Source of the DNA: Phreatobacter oligotrophus
Lineage (GTDB): Bacteria > Pseudomonadota > Alphaproteobacteria > Rhizobiales > Phreatobacteraceae
Length of the DNA stretch: 64,000 bases
Direction of reading: 5' to 3'
Assembly: GCF_003046185.1 (NCBI RefSeq)
Contig: NZ_PZZL01000002.1
Location: 558,001 to 622,000 of the forward strand
In this document: positions 8,489 through 19,215 of the stretch, piece after piece
How positions within the stretch are numbered: position 1 is the first letter of the stretch
How the letters are laid out: every line of letters begins with the position of its first letter
The notes under the pieces: model-generated
Databases searched by the model: none
What the model saw: the letters and a program-made list of their open reading frames with translations, nothing else
Told to the model about the DNA's origin: nothing
Position numbers and translations under genes: made by a program

Positions 8489-8653
8489 TCACATCGGACG
8501 CTGCAGGATGGCCGAGCCCTTCACCAGGGTGACCACCCAGAAGAGGACGCACAGGGCCCCGAGACCGAGCGCGATGGCCAGATTGCGCTGGCGCTGGCGG
8601 CGCTTCTCCTCGGGGGTGAGGATGATGCCGGGATCGGAGGTCGGCTCGCTCAT
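8489..8653 (-). CDS. coxF: CoxF-type small membrane protein
   Basis: A 54-residue ORF fits exactly between ctaB and ctaG. It reads MSEPTSDPGIILTPEEKRR, then a basic RQRQRN segment, one transmembrane helix (about 25-43), and ends LQRPM. The position, size, charged N-terminus and single helix match the small CoxF protein found at this point in alphaproteobacterial oxidase operons. Its role in assembly is not well defined. It starts 7 bp after the ctaB stop and ends 8 bp before ctaG. It is easily missed because of its length. Confidence 0.85.
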   Translation of the reverse strand: MSEPTSDPGIILTPEEKRRQRQRNLAIALGLGALCVLFWVVTLVKGSAILQRPM

Positions 8654-8660
8654 GCGCGCC

Positions 8661-9593
8661 TCACCAGAACCGGGCCAGGACGAGATGCTCGACGAGGAGC
8701 ACCGCGAAGAGGCCGAAGAGATAGAGGATCGAGAAGCCGAACATGCGGCCGGAGGCCTTGCGGGCCGCGCCGCCCTCGCGGTGGCGCAGGATCTCGATCG
8801 CGCACCAGATCATGCCGAGGCCACCGGCGGCGGCAACCAGGCCATAGGTGATGCCGGCAAAGCCGAGAAGCGAAGGCGCGACGCCGATGGGGGCGAGAAC
8901 GATGCTGTAGAGCAGGATCTGCTTGCGCGTCTCCGCCTCGCCGCAGGCGACCGGCATCATCGGAATGCCGGCGCGGGCATAGTCCTCGGACTTCAGCAGC
9001 GCCAGCGCCCAGAAGTGGGGCGGCGTCCAGATGAAGATGATGAGGAAGAGGATGATCGATTCGAGCGACACCGAGCCTGTCACGGCGGCCCAGCCGATCA
9101 TCGGCGGGAAGGCGCCGGCGGCGCCGCCGATGACGATGTTCTGGGGCGTCCAGCGCTTCAGCCACATCGTGTAGACGACGGCATAGAAGAAGATGGTGAA
9201 GCCGAGCAGGAAGGCCGCCAGCCAGTTGGCGGCAAGGCCCAGCATGGTCACAGAGAGAACGGAGAGCACGAGGCCGAAGCCAAGGGCTTCGGACGGCGCG
9301 ACGCGGCCGGAGGGGATCGGGCGGGTAGCGGTGCGCGACATCAGCGCGTCGACGTCGGCGTCGTACCACATGTTGAGCGCGCCGGAGGCGCCGGCGCCGA
9401 CGGCGATGCAGAGCAGGCTGACGGCGGCGAGGACCGGATGCAGGCCGCCCGGCGCGATGACGAGGCCGGTCAGCGCGGTGAAGACCACGAGCGACATCAC
9501 CCGCGGCTTCAGGAGCGCGATGAAATCCTGCGGCCCGGCCTGGCTGACCAGGGAGGCGCGGTTCGCTGCGGTGCTGTCGTCGACGAGGGACAA
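8661..9593 (-). CDS. ctaB: Protoheme IX farnesyltransferase (heme O synthase)
   Basis: CtaB farnesylates heme b to heme o, the precursor of the heme a used by CoxA. The protein is a multi-span UbiA-family prenyltransferase. The first Asp-rich motif is [15 protein letters not shown], followed by RPIPSGR, and the family N-terminal signature [10 protein letters not shown] is present. No ATG or GTG lies near the expected N-terminus. A TTG at 9593 gives [12 protein letters not shown] and a normal length of 310 residues, so I choose it. The ribosome-binding site is weak, and further in-frame sequence upstream overlaps coxA and is not coding. The unusual start may limit expression relative to coxBA. 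Confidence 0.92.
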   Translation of the reverse strand: MSLVDDSTAANRASLVSQAGPQDFIALLKPRVMSLVVFTALTGLVIAPGGLHPVLAAVSLLCIAVGAGASGALNMWYDADVDALMSRTATRPIPSGRVAPSEALGFGLVLSVLSVTMLGLAANWLAAFLLGFTIFFYAVVYTMWLKRWTPQNIVIGGAAGAFPPMIGWAAVTGSVSLESIILFLIIFIWTPPHFWALALLKSEDYARAGIPMMPVACGEAETRKQILLYSIVLAPIGVAPSLLGFAGITYGLVAAAGGLGMIWCAIEILRHREGGAARKASGRMFGFSILYLFGLFAVLLVEHLVLARFW

Positions 9594-9621
9594 GGCGAAC
9601 TCGGGGTGAAGAAGGGTCGGA

Positions 9622-9682
9622 AGCCGCGGGATAGCGGCTCCCCTGGTCGGTGACGAGGCCCGGGGCGGTGGCTCCGGGCCTC
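9622..9682 (-). other. Structured coxA-ctaB intercistronic region (two hairpins)
   Basis: The 104-bp gap between coxA and ctaB holds two perfect inverted repeats. One has a 9-bp stem (GAGGCCCGG / CCGGGCCTC, 9655-9682) and the other a 6-bp stem (AGCCGC / GCGGCT, 9622-9639). Neither has a U-run, so simple termination is unlikely. They may act as an RNA-processing or 3'-protecting structure that makes coxBA more abundant than the assembly genes. That function is inferred. Confidence 0.5.
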
Positions 9683-9697
9683 GGTTCACGGGACGGA

Positions 9698-11353
<1,656 letters not shown>

Positions 11354-12307
11354 TCAGCGCGCCGTGGCGATCTCGTTGGCGGCGACGGTGGTCGACCGGC
11401 CGGTATCGGCGAACTTCTTCTTCGCGTCCTCGACCCAGGCGGCGAAGGCCTGCTCGGAGACGACGCGCACCGCGATCGGCATGAACGCGTGGTCCTTGCC
11501 GCAGAGCTCGGAGCACTGGCCGTAGAAGATGCCCTCGCGGGTGGCACGGAACCAGGTCTCGTTGAGGCGGCCAGGAACGGCGTCCACCTTGATGCCGAAG
11601 CCGGGCACCGCGAAGGCGTGCATGACATCGGAGGAGGTCACCTGCACGCGGATGGTCTTGTTCACGGGAACGACCACCTCGTTGTCGACGGCGAGGAGGC
11701 GCGGAACCTCGCGGGCCGGCGCGCCGGCCTGGATGCGCTGGCGACGCTCGTCATCCGTTTGCATGTTGGAGACGAAGCTGAAGTTGCCGTGGTCGGGATA
11801 GTCGTAGGTCCAGCGCCAGCTCGAGCCCGTCGCCTTGATGGTCATGTCGGCGCGCGGGATCACCTGCTGCTGGTAGAGCAGGCGGAACGAGGGGATGGCG
11901 ATCACGATCAGGATGAGGACCGGGATGACCGTCCAGGCCACTTCGAGGCCGACATGGTGGGTCGTCTTCGAGGGGACCGGGTTCCGCTTCTCGGAGAAGC
12001 GATAGATGCAGTAGGCCAGGAGACCGGCCACGAAGATGCAGATCACGGTGATGATCGGCAGCAGGAAGCCGTTATGGAACCAGTGGATGAAGTCCATGAT
12101 CGGCGAGGCCGATTCCTGGAACCCGAGGGCGCCCGGCGACGGTTGGCCCATGCCTTGTTGCGCTTGGACCGCGCCAGGCATCGCCACCAAAACGGCTGCG
12201 AGCGCCGCGGCGCCCGACATGCGCATCCCGAGCGAGACGTTGCCGCCCCGACCCGTCGACGCGCTGTTCCGCATCGCCAAACCCATGGTCCTTCGCTCCA
12301 TATCCAT
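11354..12307 (-). CDS. coxB: Cytochrome c oxidase subunit II
   Basis: The protein has a signal peptide, two transmembrane helices (about 85-105 and 125-145 counted from 12307) and a periplasmic cupredoxin domain. The CuA site is complete: GQCSELCGKDHAFMPI provides both Cys, His and Met, and an earlier His lies in SSDVMHAFAVPGFG. The aromatic electron-entry patch WRWTYDYPD is present. Several Met codons near the start are possible (12307, 12286); the later one, MGLAMRN, gives a more usual signal peptide. It is the first gene of the oxidase operon. Confidence 0.96.
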   Translation of the reverse strand: MDMERRTMGLAMRNSASTGRGGNVSLGMRMSGAAALAAVLVAMPGAVQAQQGMGQPSPGALGFQESASPIMDFIHWFHNGFLLPIITVICIFVAGLLAYCIYRFSEKRNPVPSKTTHHVGLEVAWTVIPVLILIVIAIPSFRLLYQQQVIPRADMTIKATGSSWRWTYDYPDHGNFSFVSNMQTDDERRQRIQAGAPAREVPRLLAVDNEVVVPVNKTIRVQVTSSDVMHAFAVPGFGIKVDAVPGRLNETWFRATREGIFYGQCSELCGKDHAFMPIAVRVVSEQAFAAWVEDAKKKFADTGRSTTVAANEIATAR

Positions 12308-12807
12308 GGACCGAAAATCGTCGCATTCGGTCCCGATCCTGCCGGTCGCAGTCCAGGCGGGTCGGATGACCGCACGCCCGGGCTTCGGCTCCCCTCGATA
12401 CGATCCGAGACGTCTCTCCGATCAGAGCCTCATCCAAACGGGAGGGGCCGGGGGTGCGCCCCCTTGAAACACAAAAACGCCATGCTCGCAATGCGCCCTT
12501 TAGAGCCTTTCGAACGAGAAGATGGGGCCTTCCGCCGCGGCATCAGGCCGAACCCGTAGCCGGGAGGGAAAACCCCGCCCGCGCCCGGGGCGGCGACAGG
12601 CCGGGGCGACAGGCTTTCGGCGATTTGGTGCACAATCTTGACACCATGATCGCGGAATGGTCCCTCGCCCTGTCCAATCCGCCACACGGCGGTCCAGGCG
12701 ATTCGCACTCCGGCCGCAGGCGGGAGCGCGTGCGCCGGGGAGCAAGGGTGACGCCCGGGAGCCGCCAAAGGCTCCGATCGAAAGTTCCGCAACAAAGGAC
12801 GATGCCG
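12308..12807. other. 500-bp divergent intergenic region, coxB / ialB
   Basis: I see no convincing gene here. The frames that stay open are low-complexity Arg/Pro/Ala strings. A short G/C palindrome (GGGGGTGCGCCCCC, 12450-12463) and a TTGACA hexamer (12638-12643) without a matching -10 are the only recognisable items. Promoters for both divergent genes must lie here, but I cannot place them. Confidence 0.5.
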
Positions 12808-13347
12808 ATGTCGCCGTTCCAGATCGCCCGCAGGACGCTCGACCGCGCCACCGTCGCCGCAGGCATGACTGCCTTTGCGCTCCTGGTCAGCCTTGCGGGT
12901 GCGGCGCCGGCCCTGGCGCAGGGCGCCGTGAGGGCGACCCACGGCGACTGGCAGGTGCGCTGCGACACGCCGCCCGGCTCCCGTTCCGATCAGTGCGCAC
13001 TGGTGCAGAACGTCGCGGCCGAGGACCGGCCGAATGTCGCCCTGACCGTCATCGCGCTGAAGACGGCTGACGGAAAGGCGCGTCTCCTGCGCGTTCTGGC
13101 CCCGCTCGGCGTGCTGCTGCCCTCCGGTCTCGGGCTGAAGATCGATACGGCGGATATCGGCCGGGCCGGCTTCGTGCGCTGCCTGCCCTCGGGCTGCGTC
13201 GCCGAGGTGGTGATGGACGACAACCTGCTCAACCAGCTCTCGACCGGCCAGACCGCCACCTTCATCATCTTCCAGACGCCGGAAGAGGGAATCGGCGTGC
13301 CGGTGTCGCTCAACGGCTTCAAGCCGGGCTTCGAGGCGCTTCCCTGA
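12808..13347 (+). CDS. Invasion-associated locus B (IalB) family secreted protein
   Basis: This 179-residue exported protein has a signal peptide ending ALAQG. The mature domain contains THGDWQVRCD, four Cys residues likely to form disulphides (in VRCDT, DQCAL, VRCLPSGC) and LNGFKPGFEAL at the C-terminus, all typical of IalB-family proteins. The family was named from Bartonella invasion but is common in free-living Rhizobiales, where its role is unclear. Two in-frame ATGs exist (12802 and 12808); the second is 8 bp from AAGGA and is preferred. Confidence 0.85.
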   Translation: MSPFQIARRTLDRATVAAGMTAFALLVSLAGAAPALAQGAVRATHGDWQVRCDTPPGSRSDQCALVQNVAAEDRPNVALTVIALKTADGKARLLRVLAPLGVLLPSGLGLKIDTADIGRAGFVRCLPSGCVAEVVMDDNLLNQLSTGQTATFIIFQTPEEGIGVPVSLNGFKPGFEALP

Positions 13348-13425
13348 GGGTCTGCCCCTCGCGCCCGGGCCGCCGTCGCATTAGATAGCCGGTCAGAACC
13401 CCGTTCCTCCTGCGACGGAGCCGTC

Positions 13426-14841
13426 ATGGCCGACCAGTCTCTCCTTGCCCGCGCCGGGCTCGATCCGGCCATCGCGCGGTCCGTGCTCGCCGATGCGCTG
13501 ACCGGCGCCGACGACGGCGAACTCTTCCTCGAATATCGCCAGTCCGAATCGCTGGTCTTCGACAATGGCCGGCTGAAACAGGCGGGTACCGACAACGCCC
13601 AGGGCTTCGGCCTGCGCTCGGTCAAGGGCGAGGCGGTCGGCTACGCCCATTCCTCCGACGTGTCGGAAGCCGCCCTGAAGCGCGCCGCGGAGACGGTGCG
13701 CGCGGTGGCCGGCGGCTATTCCGGCACGCTCGCGGCGGGCCCCGTCCGCTCGAACGTGCGGCTCTACGCCGACGACAATCCGCTGGCCGCCCCCGCCTTC
13801 GGCGACAAGGTGAAGCTGCTGGAGACCATCGACGCCTATGCGCGGGCGAAGGATCCGAAGGTGCGGCAGGTCACGGCCTCGCTGGCCGCCTCGTGGCAGG
13901 TGGTCGAGATCATCCGGCCCGACGGCGAGCTTTTCCGCGACATCCGCCCTCTGGTCCGCCTCAACGTCTCCATCGTCGCCGGCTCTGGCGACCGCCAGGA
14001 GGTGGGCAGCCACGGCTTTGGCGGACGCGCCGGCTATGCCGAGTTCATCACCGAGGGCCGCTGGCACCATGCGGTCGACGAGGCGCTGCGGCAGGCGCTG
14101 GTGAACCTTGAGAGCATCCCCTCCCCTGCCGGCGAGATGGACGTGGTGCTCGGGCCGGGCTGGCCGGGCGTCATGCTGCACGAGGCGGTGGGCCACGGCC
14201 TGGAAGGCGACTTCAACCGCAAGGGCCAGTCGGCCTTCGCCGGCCTGATGGGCGAGATGGTCGCCGCCCCCGGCGTCACCGTCGTCGATGACGGCACCAT
14301 CGCCGACCGACGCGGCTCGATTTCCATCGACGACGAGGGCACGGCCTCGCACCGCACGGTGCTGATCGAGAACGGGCGCCTCGTCGGCTACATGCAGGAC
14401 CGGCAGAACGCCCGGCTCATGGGTGTGGCCGCCACCGGCAACGGCCGGCGCGAAAGCTATGCCCACGTGCCCATGCCGCGCATGACCAACACCTATATGC
14501 TGTCGGGGAGCCATACGCGGGACGAGATCATCGCCAGCGTGACAAACGGCCTCTACGCCGTCAGCTTCGGCGGCGGTCAGGTCGACATCACCTCGGGCAA
14601 GTATGTGTTCGAGTGCACCGAGGCCTACCGGATCGAGAACGGCAAGGTCGGCGCGCCGGTGAAGGGCGCCATGCTGATCGGCTCGGGGCCGGCCGACATG
14701 AAGCGCGTCACCATGGTCGGCAACGACATGAGCCTCGACACCGGCATCGGTACCTGCGGCAAGGCGGGCCAGTGGGTCCCGGTCGGTGTCGGCCAGCCGA
14801 CGCTCAAGATGGAGCGGATCACCGTCGGCGGCACCGGCTGA
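13426..14841 (+). CDS. tldD: Metalloprotease TldD
   Basis: TldD (471 residues) pairs with TldE/PmbA to form a cytosolic zinc protease that processes modified peptides and antitoxins. The zinc motif HExxxH is seen as HEAVGH at about residue 252, followed by GLEGDFNRK. The C-terminal GSGPADM and GTCGKAGQWVPVGVGQP blocks are diagnostic of TldD. No tldE lies in the window. Adjacency to the cox genes is common in this order and may have no functional meaning. Confidence 0.96.
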   Translation: MADQSLLARAGLDPAIARSVLADALTGADDGELFLEYRQSESLVFDNGRLKQAGTDNAQGFGLRSVKGEAVGYAHSSDVSEAALKRAAETVRAVAGGYSGTLAAGPVRSNVRLYADDNPLAAPAFGDKVKLLETIDAYARAKDPKVRQVTASLAASWQVVEIIRPDGELFRDIRPLVRLNVSIVAGSGDRQEVGSHGFGGRAGYAEFITEGRWHHAVDEALRQALVNLESIPSPAGEMDVVLGPGWPGVMLHEAVGHGLEGDFNRKGQSAFAGLMGEMVAAPGVTVVDDGTIADRRGSISIDDEGTASHRTVLIENGRLVGYMQDRQNARLMGVAATGNGRRESYAHVPMPRMTNTYMLSGSHTRDEIIASVTNGLYAVSFGGGQVDITSGKYVFECTEAYRIENGKVGAPVKGAMLIGSGPADMKRVTMVGNDMSLDTGIGTCGKAGQWVPVGVGQPTLKMERITVGGTG

Positions 14842-14922
14842 TGGACTGCGAGGGGTAGGCATTCCGCATCGCCCCGCCTTAAGCTGCCGCAATAGCCGCT
14901 CCCCGACGCAGGTCCGCTCCCG

Positions 14923-16770
14923 ATGGCCGACGCCCATTCCCCCGCCGCCTTCGTGGTCCCTGCCGTGACGCTGCTGGCGGCGGCGGTGGTGGCGGTGCCG
15001 CTGTTCCGCAAGGCGCGACTCGGCTCGATCCTCGGCTATCTCGCCGCCGGCCTCGTCATCGGCCCCTTCGGCCTGCGCCTCATCTCGGACCCTTCGGCGA
15101 TCCTGCACATCGCCGAACTCGGCGTCGTCATGTTCCTGTTCATCGTGGGCCTCGAGATGCGGCCGGCGCGGCTCTGGAGCCTGAGGAAGCAGATCTTCGG
15201 GCTCGGGCTGCTGCAGGTCGGCGTCTGCGCCGGGCTTCTGACCCTGGTCGGCATGGCCGGAGGCTTCCCGCCGGCCGTGTCCTTCGTCGCCGGGGCCGGC
15301 TTCGTCCTCACCTCCACCGCCATCGTCATGCAGACGCTGGAGGAGCGTGGCGAGATCAACACGCCGCCCGGACAGAAGATGGTCTCCATCCTGCTGCTCG
15401 AAGACCTCGCCATCGTGCCTCTGCTGGCGCTCGTCGCCTTCCTCGCCCCCGCGGTCACCGGCGTCGCCGACGGCAACCTCGCCTCGCGGCTGACCGCGGT
15501 CGCTATCGGCATCGGCTCCATCGCCGCGCTGATCGTCGCCGGGCGCTACCTGCTGAACCCGCTGTTCCGCTTCCTCGCCGCGCAGGGGGCGCGCGAGGTG
15601 ATGACGGCGGCGGCCCTGCTGGTGGTGCTCGGATCGGCGCTGGCGCTGCAATCGGGCGGCCTTTCCATGGCGCTCGGCGCCTTCCTCGCGGGCGTGCTGC
15701 TGTCCGAATCGACCTTCCGCCACCAGCTCGAGGCGGATGTGGAGCCGTTCCGCGGCATCCTGCTCGGCCTGTTCTTCATGGCGGTCGGCATGTCGCTCGA
15801 CCTGTCGGTGGTGGCGGCCGAGTGGCGGCTCGTCGCGACCTATGTCGTCGCCTACATGGTTGCCAAGGCCATCGGCATCTATGCCGTCGCCCGCCTCACC
15901 CGCTCGAACCATGGCGAGGCCATCGAGCGCACCGTGATGATGGCGCAGGGCGGCGAATTCGCCTTCGTGCTCTATGCCGCCGCGACCAGCGCCGGGCTCA
16001 TCGACGGCCGCGCGAATGCGACGCTCACCGCCATCGTCATCATCTCGATGGTGCTGACCCCGCTGGCGCTGATGGGGCTGAAATATCTCATGCCGAAGGA
16101 CGAGAGCCCCTCGCTCGATGGCATCGACGTGGCGGACGGCCTCACCGGCGAAGTTCTGATGATCGGCTTCGGCCGCTTCGGCCAGGTGGTCTCCCAGTGC
16201 CTGTTGGCGGAGAAGGCCGAGGTCTCGATCATCGACAACGACGTGGAGATGATCCAGGCCGCCGCGACCTTCGGCTTCCGCATCTATTACGGCGACGGCA
16301 CGCGGCTCGACGTGCTGCACGCGGCGGGCGCCGGCAAGGCGCGGCTCATCTGCGTCTGCGTCGACAAGCGGGAGGCGGCCGACAAGATCGTCGAGCTGGT
16401 CAAGGCCGAGTTCCCGCTCGCCAAGCTCTTCGTGCGCTCCTTCGACCGCGGACACACGATCCACCTGCGCAACGAGGGTGTCGACTACGAGATCCGCGAG
16501 GTCTTCGAGAGCGCCCTCGTCTTCGGGCAGGAGGCGCTGGCCATCCTCGGCGTCGACCAGGATGCGGCGGCCGAAATCGCGGCCGACCTGCGCAAGCGCG
16601 ATGCGGCGCGGCTCGAAATGCAGATTCACGAGGGGATCCAGGCCGGCATGCATCTCATGCACCAGCAGAAGCCGACCCCGACGCCGCTCACCGAGCCGAA
16701 GCGCAAGGCCAAGCCCCTCAACCCCGAGGCCGAAGACGTGCTCAGCGACGAGACGAGGTTCTCGGGATGA
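14923..16770 (+). CDS. Monovalent cation:proton antiporter, CPA2 (KefB/KefC type)
   Basis: The 615-residue protein has an N-terminal 12-span exchanger domain and a C-terminal RCK/TrkA-N domain. The exchanger shows family landmarks GYLAAGLVIGPFGL, FIVGLEMRP and LLLEDLAIVPLLALVAF. The RCK domain begins with the Rossmann motif GFGRFGQ at about 413 and runs to about 530, followed by a charged tail. It probably exports K+ (or Na+) in exchange for H+ at the inner membrane, gated by nucleotide or glutathione adducts as in Kef; the gating is inferred. Its stop overlaps the start of the MATE gene. Confidence 0.9.
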   Translation: MADAHSPAAFVVPAVTLLAAAVVAVPLFRKARLGSILGYLAAGLVIGPFGLRLISDPSAILHIAELGVVMFLFIVGLEMRPARLWSLRKQIFGLGLLQVGVCAGLLTLVGMAGGFPPAVSFVAGAGFVLTSTAIVMQTLEERGEINTPPGQKMVSILLLEDLAIVPLLALVAFLAPAVTGVADGNLASRLTAVAIGIGSIAALIVAGRYLLNPLFRFLAAQGAREVMTAAALLVVLGSALALQSGGLSMALGAFLAGVLLSESTFRHQLEADVEPFRGILLGLFFMAVGMSLDLSVVAAEWRLVATYVVAYMVAKAIGIYAVARLTRSNHGEAIERTVMMAQGGEFAFVLYAAATSAGLIDGRANATLTAIVIISMVLTPLALMGLKYLMPKDESPSLDGIDVADGLTGEVLMIGFGRFGQVVSQCLLAEKAEVSIIDNDVEMIQAAATFGFRIYYGDGTRLDVLHAAGAGKARLICVCVDKREAADKIVELVKAEFPLAKLFVRSFDRGHTIHLRNEGVDYEIREVFESALVFGQEALAILGVDQDAAAEIAADLRKRDAARLEMQIHEGIQAGMHLMHQQKPTPTPLTEPKRKAKPLNPEAEDVLSDETRFSG

Positions 16771-18209
16771 GTGCCGCAACCCCCGCGCGGGTGCCCGGAG
16801 CCTTCACGCAGGGCTCGACCATGCGCCACGTCATCGTCATGACGCTGACCGGCTCGGTCGGCCTGATGGCGATTTTCGTCGTCGACCTGCTCAACCTCTT
16901 CTACATCGCCCAGCTCGGCGAGCAGGAGCTGGCGGCCGCCATCGGCTATGCCGGCACCGTGCTGTTCTTCCTGACCTCCTTCGGCATCGGCTTCTCCATC
17001 GCCGGGACAGCCCTCGTCTCCCGCGCGCTCGGGGCCGGCGACCGGCACAAGGCGCGGCGGCTCGCAACCTCCAGCCTGGTGCTGATGGCGCTGGTGATGA
17101 TCGTGCTGTCGGTGGCGATGCTGCCGGTGTCGGGCCAGATCCTCTCCGCGCTCGGCGCCAGCGGGCGCACCCACGCCATCGCCGACCGCTTCCTCTGGAT
17201 GGTCGTGCCGGCAACCGTCTTCCTCGGCCTCGGCATGATGTATTCCGGCATCCTGCGGGCGGTCGGCGATGCGCGGCGCGCCATGTGGGTGACGCTGGTG
17301 GGCGGGCTCGTCACGGCCGGGCTCGACCCGTTCTTCATCTTCGGCTTCGGGATGGGCGTCGATGGCGCAGCCGTCGCCTCCATCATCTCGCGCATCGCCA
17401 TGGCGGTGGTCGGCTGGCGCGGCGTGACGGTGGTGCACCAGCTCACCGCCAAGCCGCACCTCAAGGCCATTGTCGAGGACGTCCGTCCGCTTGCCGCCAT
17501 CGCCGTGCCGGCCGTTCTGACGAATGTCGCGACGCCGGTCGGCAACGGCATCGTCACCGCCATGATCGCCCGCTACGGCGACGGGGCGGTCGCCGGCTGG
17601 GCGGTGCTCGGACGGCTCGTGCCGGTGGCCTTCGGCGCCTTCTTCGCCCTGTCGGGCTCGGTCGGGCCGATCATGGGGCAGAATGTCGGCGCGCGCCGCT
17701 ATGACCGGGTCAGGCAGGTGCTGGTCGACAGCCTCGTCTTCATGAGCCTCTACGGCATCGCCGTCTGGCTGGTCCTTCTCCTGCTCTCCGACCAGGTGGT
17801 GCGCCTGTTCGATGCCAGCGGCGCGGCGGCTGCCGTCATCGCCTTCTTTTGCGCCTACGCCTCGCTGGCCTGGGCCTTCAACGGCGCCGTCTTCGTCGGC
17901 AATGCCGCCTTCAACAATCTCGGCTTTCCCACCTATTCCACCGCGCTGAACTGGGCGCGGGCGACGGTCGGCACGGTGCCCTTCGCCATGGCGGGCGCCT
18001 GGATCGCCGGTCCGGCGCATGGCGCCGAGGGCATCATCGCCGGCCAGGCGGCCGGCGGCATCCTCTTCGGCATCCTGTCCATGGCCATCTGCTTCCGCGT
18101 CATCGCCCGCATGGCGGATCGCCCGCCGGCCGAGCCGCCGCAGCCGGCCCCGCCGCCTGCCGCGCAATCCCCCTTCACCTCCGGCAAGGGCGCGACCGCC
18201 GGCCCGTGA
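16767..18209 (+). CDS. MATE family efflux transporter
   Basis: The 480-residue, 12-span protein has the two-half MATE layout. The first helix region reads VDLLNLFYIAQLGEQEL, and the N-half contains GIGFSIAGTALVSRALGAGD. The C-half contains GSVGPIMGQNVGARRYDRV, the usual Q-N-x-G-A motif. It exchanges cationic drugs or metabolites for Na+ or H+. The ATG overlaps the stop of the Kef-type antiporter (ATGA), indicating coupled translation. The C-terminal tail is Pro/Ala-rich. Confidence 0.92.
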   Translation: MSAATPARVPGAFTQGSTMRHVIVMTLTGSVGLMAIFVVDLLNLFYIAQLGEQELAAAIGYAGTVLFFLTSFGIGFSIAGTALVSRALGAGDRHKARRLATSSLVLMALVMIVLSVAMLPVSGQILSALGASGRTHAIADRFLWMVVPATVFLGLGMMYSGILRAVGDARRAMWVTLVGGLVTAGLDPFFIFGFGMGVDGAAVASIISRIAMAVVGWRGVTVVHQLTAKPHLKAIVEDVRPLAAIAVPAVLTNVATPVGNGIVTAMIARYGDGAVAGWAVLGRLVPVAFGAFFALSGSVGPIMGQNVGARRYDRVRQVLVDSLVFMSLYGIAVWLVLLLLSDQVVRLFDASGAAAAVIAFFCAYASLAWAFNGAVFVGNAAFNNLGFPTYSTALNWARATVGTVPFAMAGAWIAGPAHGAEGIIAGQAAGGILFGILSMAICFRVIARMADRPPAEPPQPAPPPAAQSPFTSGKGATAGP

Positions 18210-18279
18210 CGGCGCCGGGAGGGCGTGGTTAGATGCCAGACGCAGGCGGGAATCGCCGCGTCAGGGGAGCGTCACGACC

Positions 18280-19113
18280 ATGTTCAACCTCGCCGAGATC
18301 CTCGCCCAGGCGCAGAAGCAGCAGGGCTTCGACCAGATGGCCGCGCAGTTCGGCATGGGCGCGCAGCAGATGAAGACGGCGATGGACGCGCTGCTGCCCG
18401 CCTTCTCCCTCGGCCTCAACCGCGCGACGCAGTCGCCGATGGACATGGCGCAGCTCTTCGGCCTCTTCGCCAGCGGCACCAATTACGCGCAGATGTTCGA
18501 GCAGCCGATGGCGGCGGGCCAGGCGATGATGACGGCGGGCCAGCAGGCGCTCGGCCGCATTTTCGGCCCCGAACTCTCCCAGGCCATCGCCCAGCAGACG
18601 GCTGTCGCCACCGGCTTCCAGCAGGAGGCGATGAAGCAGGTCATGCCGGTCATGGCCTCCATGCTCATGGGCGGCCTGATGAAGGGCGCCATGGCCGGCC
18701 AGAACCCGCTCGGCGAGATGATCACCGCCATGGTGGCCAAGATGATGCCGCCGCAATCGACCGCCGCGGCCGATCCGGTCGGGGGCATGATGGGGATGTT
18801 CGGCAACTTCTTCCCCCAGGCGGGCAAGACCGCCGGCGCCATGCCGCCCATTCCCGGGCTCGAGCAGATGATGGAGCTCGGCCGCCAGATGCAGGCGGCC
18901 AATCCCCTGCTCGCCGCCGCCATGGCCCCGCCGCAGCCGGCGGCCGGCGAGGCGACCGGCCCGCGCAGCCTCGGCCAGCAGGCGGCCGACACCTGGACGG
19001 CGACGATGGGGCGGATGTTCGAGGCCGGGCGCGAGGTGCAGGACCAGCAGCTCGCCCAGCTCGAGGGCCTCTTCGCCCAGTTCGGCAAGGCGCCCAGGGC
19101 CGACCAGGCCTGA
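18280..19113 (+). CDS. Met/Gln/Ala-rich DUF937-like protein
   Basis: This soluble protein has 277 residues, of which about 32 are Met. Its N-terminal 120 residues (LAEILAQAQKQQGFDQMAAQFG, helical and Gln-rich) resemble the DUF937 helical repeat. The C-terminus (DTWTATMGRMFEAGREVQDQQ, then LEGLFAQFG) looks like the amphipathic helix of phasin/PhaM-type granule proteins. The middle is low-complexity with paired Met. I do not know its function; granule association or a surfactant-like role is speculation. GGGAG precedes the ATG. Codon usage resembles that of the neighbours. Confidence 0.7.
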   Translation: MFNLAEILAQAQKQQGFDQMAAQFGMGAQQMKTAMDALLPAFSLGLNRATQSPMDMAQLFGLFASGTNYAQMFEQPMAAGQAMMTAGQQALGRIFGPELSQAIAQQTAVATGFQQEAMKQVMPVMASMLMGGLMKGAMAGQNPLGEMITAMVAKMMPPQSTAAADPVGGMMGMFGNFFPQAGKTAGAMPPIPGLEQMMELGRQMQAANPLLAAAMAPPQPAAGEATGPRSLGQQAADTWTATMGRMFEAGREVQDQQLAQLEGLFAQFGKAPRADQA

Positions 19114-19215
19114 CGCCCGGCGCCACATGAACGAAGTTTAACTAGGGGTCCGCGGCGCGCGATCCTAGATTCTCCTCAAGCGGATCGGGGGGCCGACCCA
19201 CGAGGAGACTTCTCC

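Noticed and set aside
12638-12666. A sigma-70 promoter for ialB
   Set aside because: TTGACA is present but no acceptable -10 lies 16-18 bp downstream.
13393-16779. A 1128-codon open frame on the minus strand
   Set aside because: It is antisense to tldD and the Kef-type antiporter, is a His/Asp/Glu/Arg-rich string typical of high-GC third-position shadows, and has no domain.
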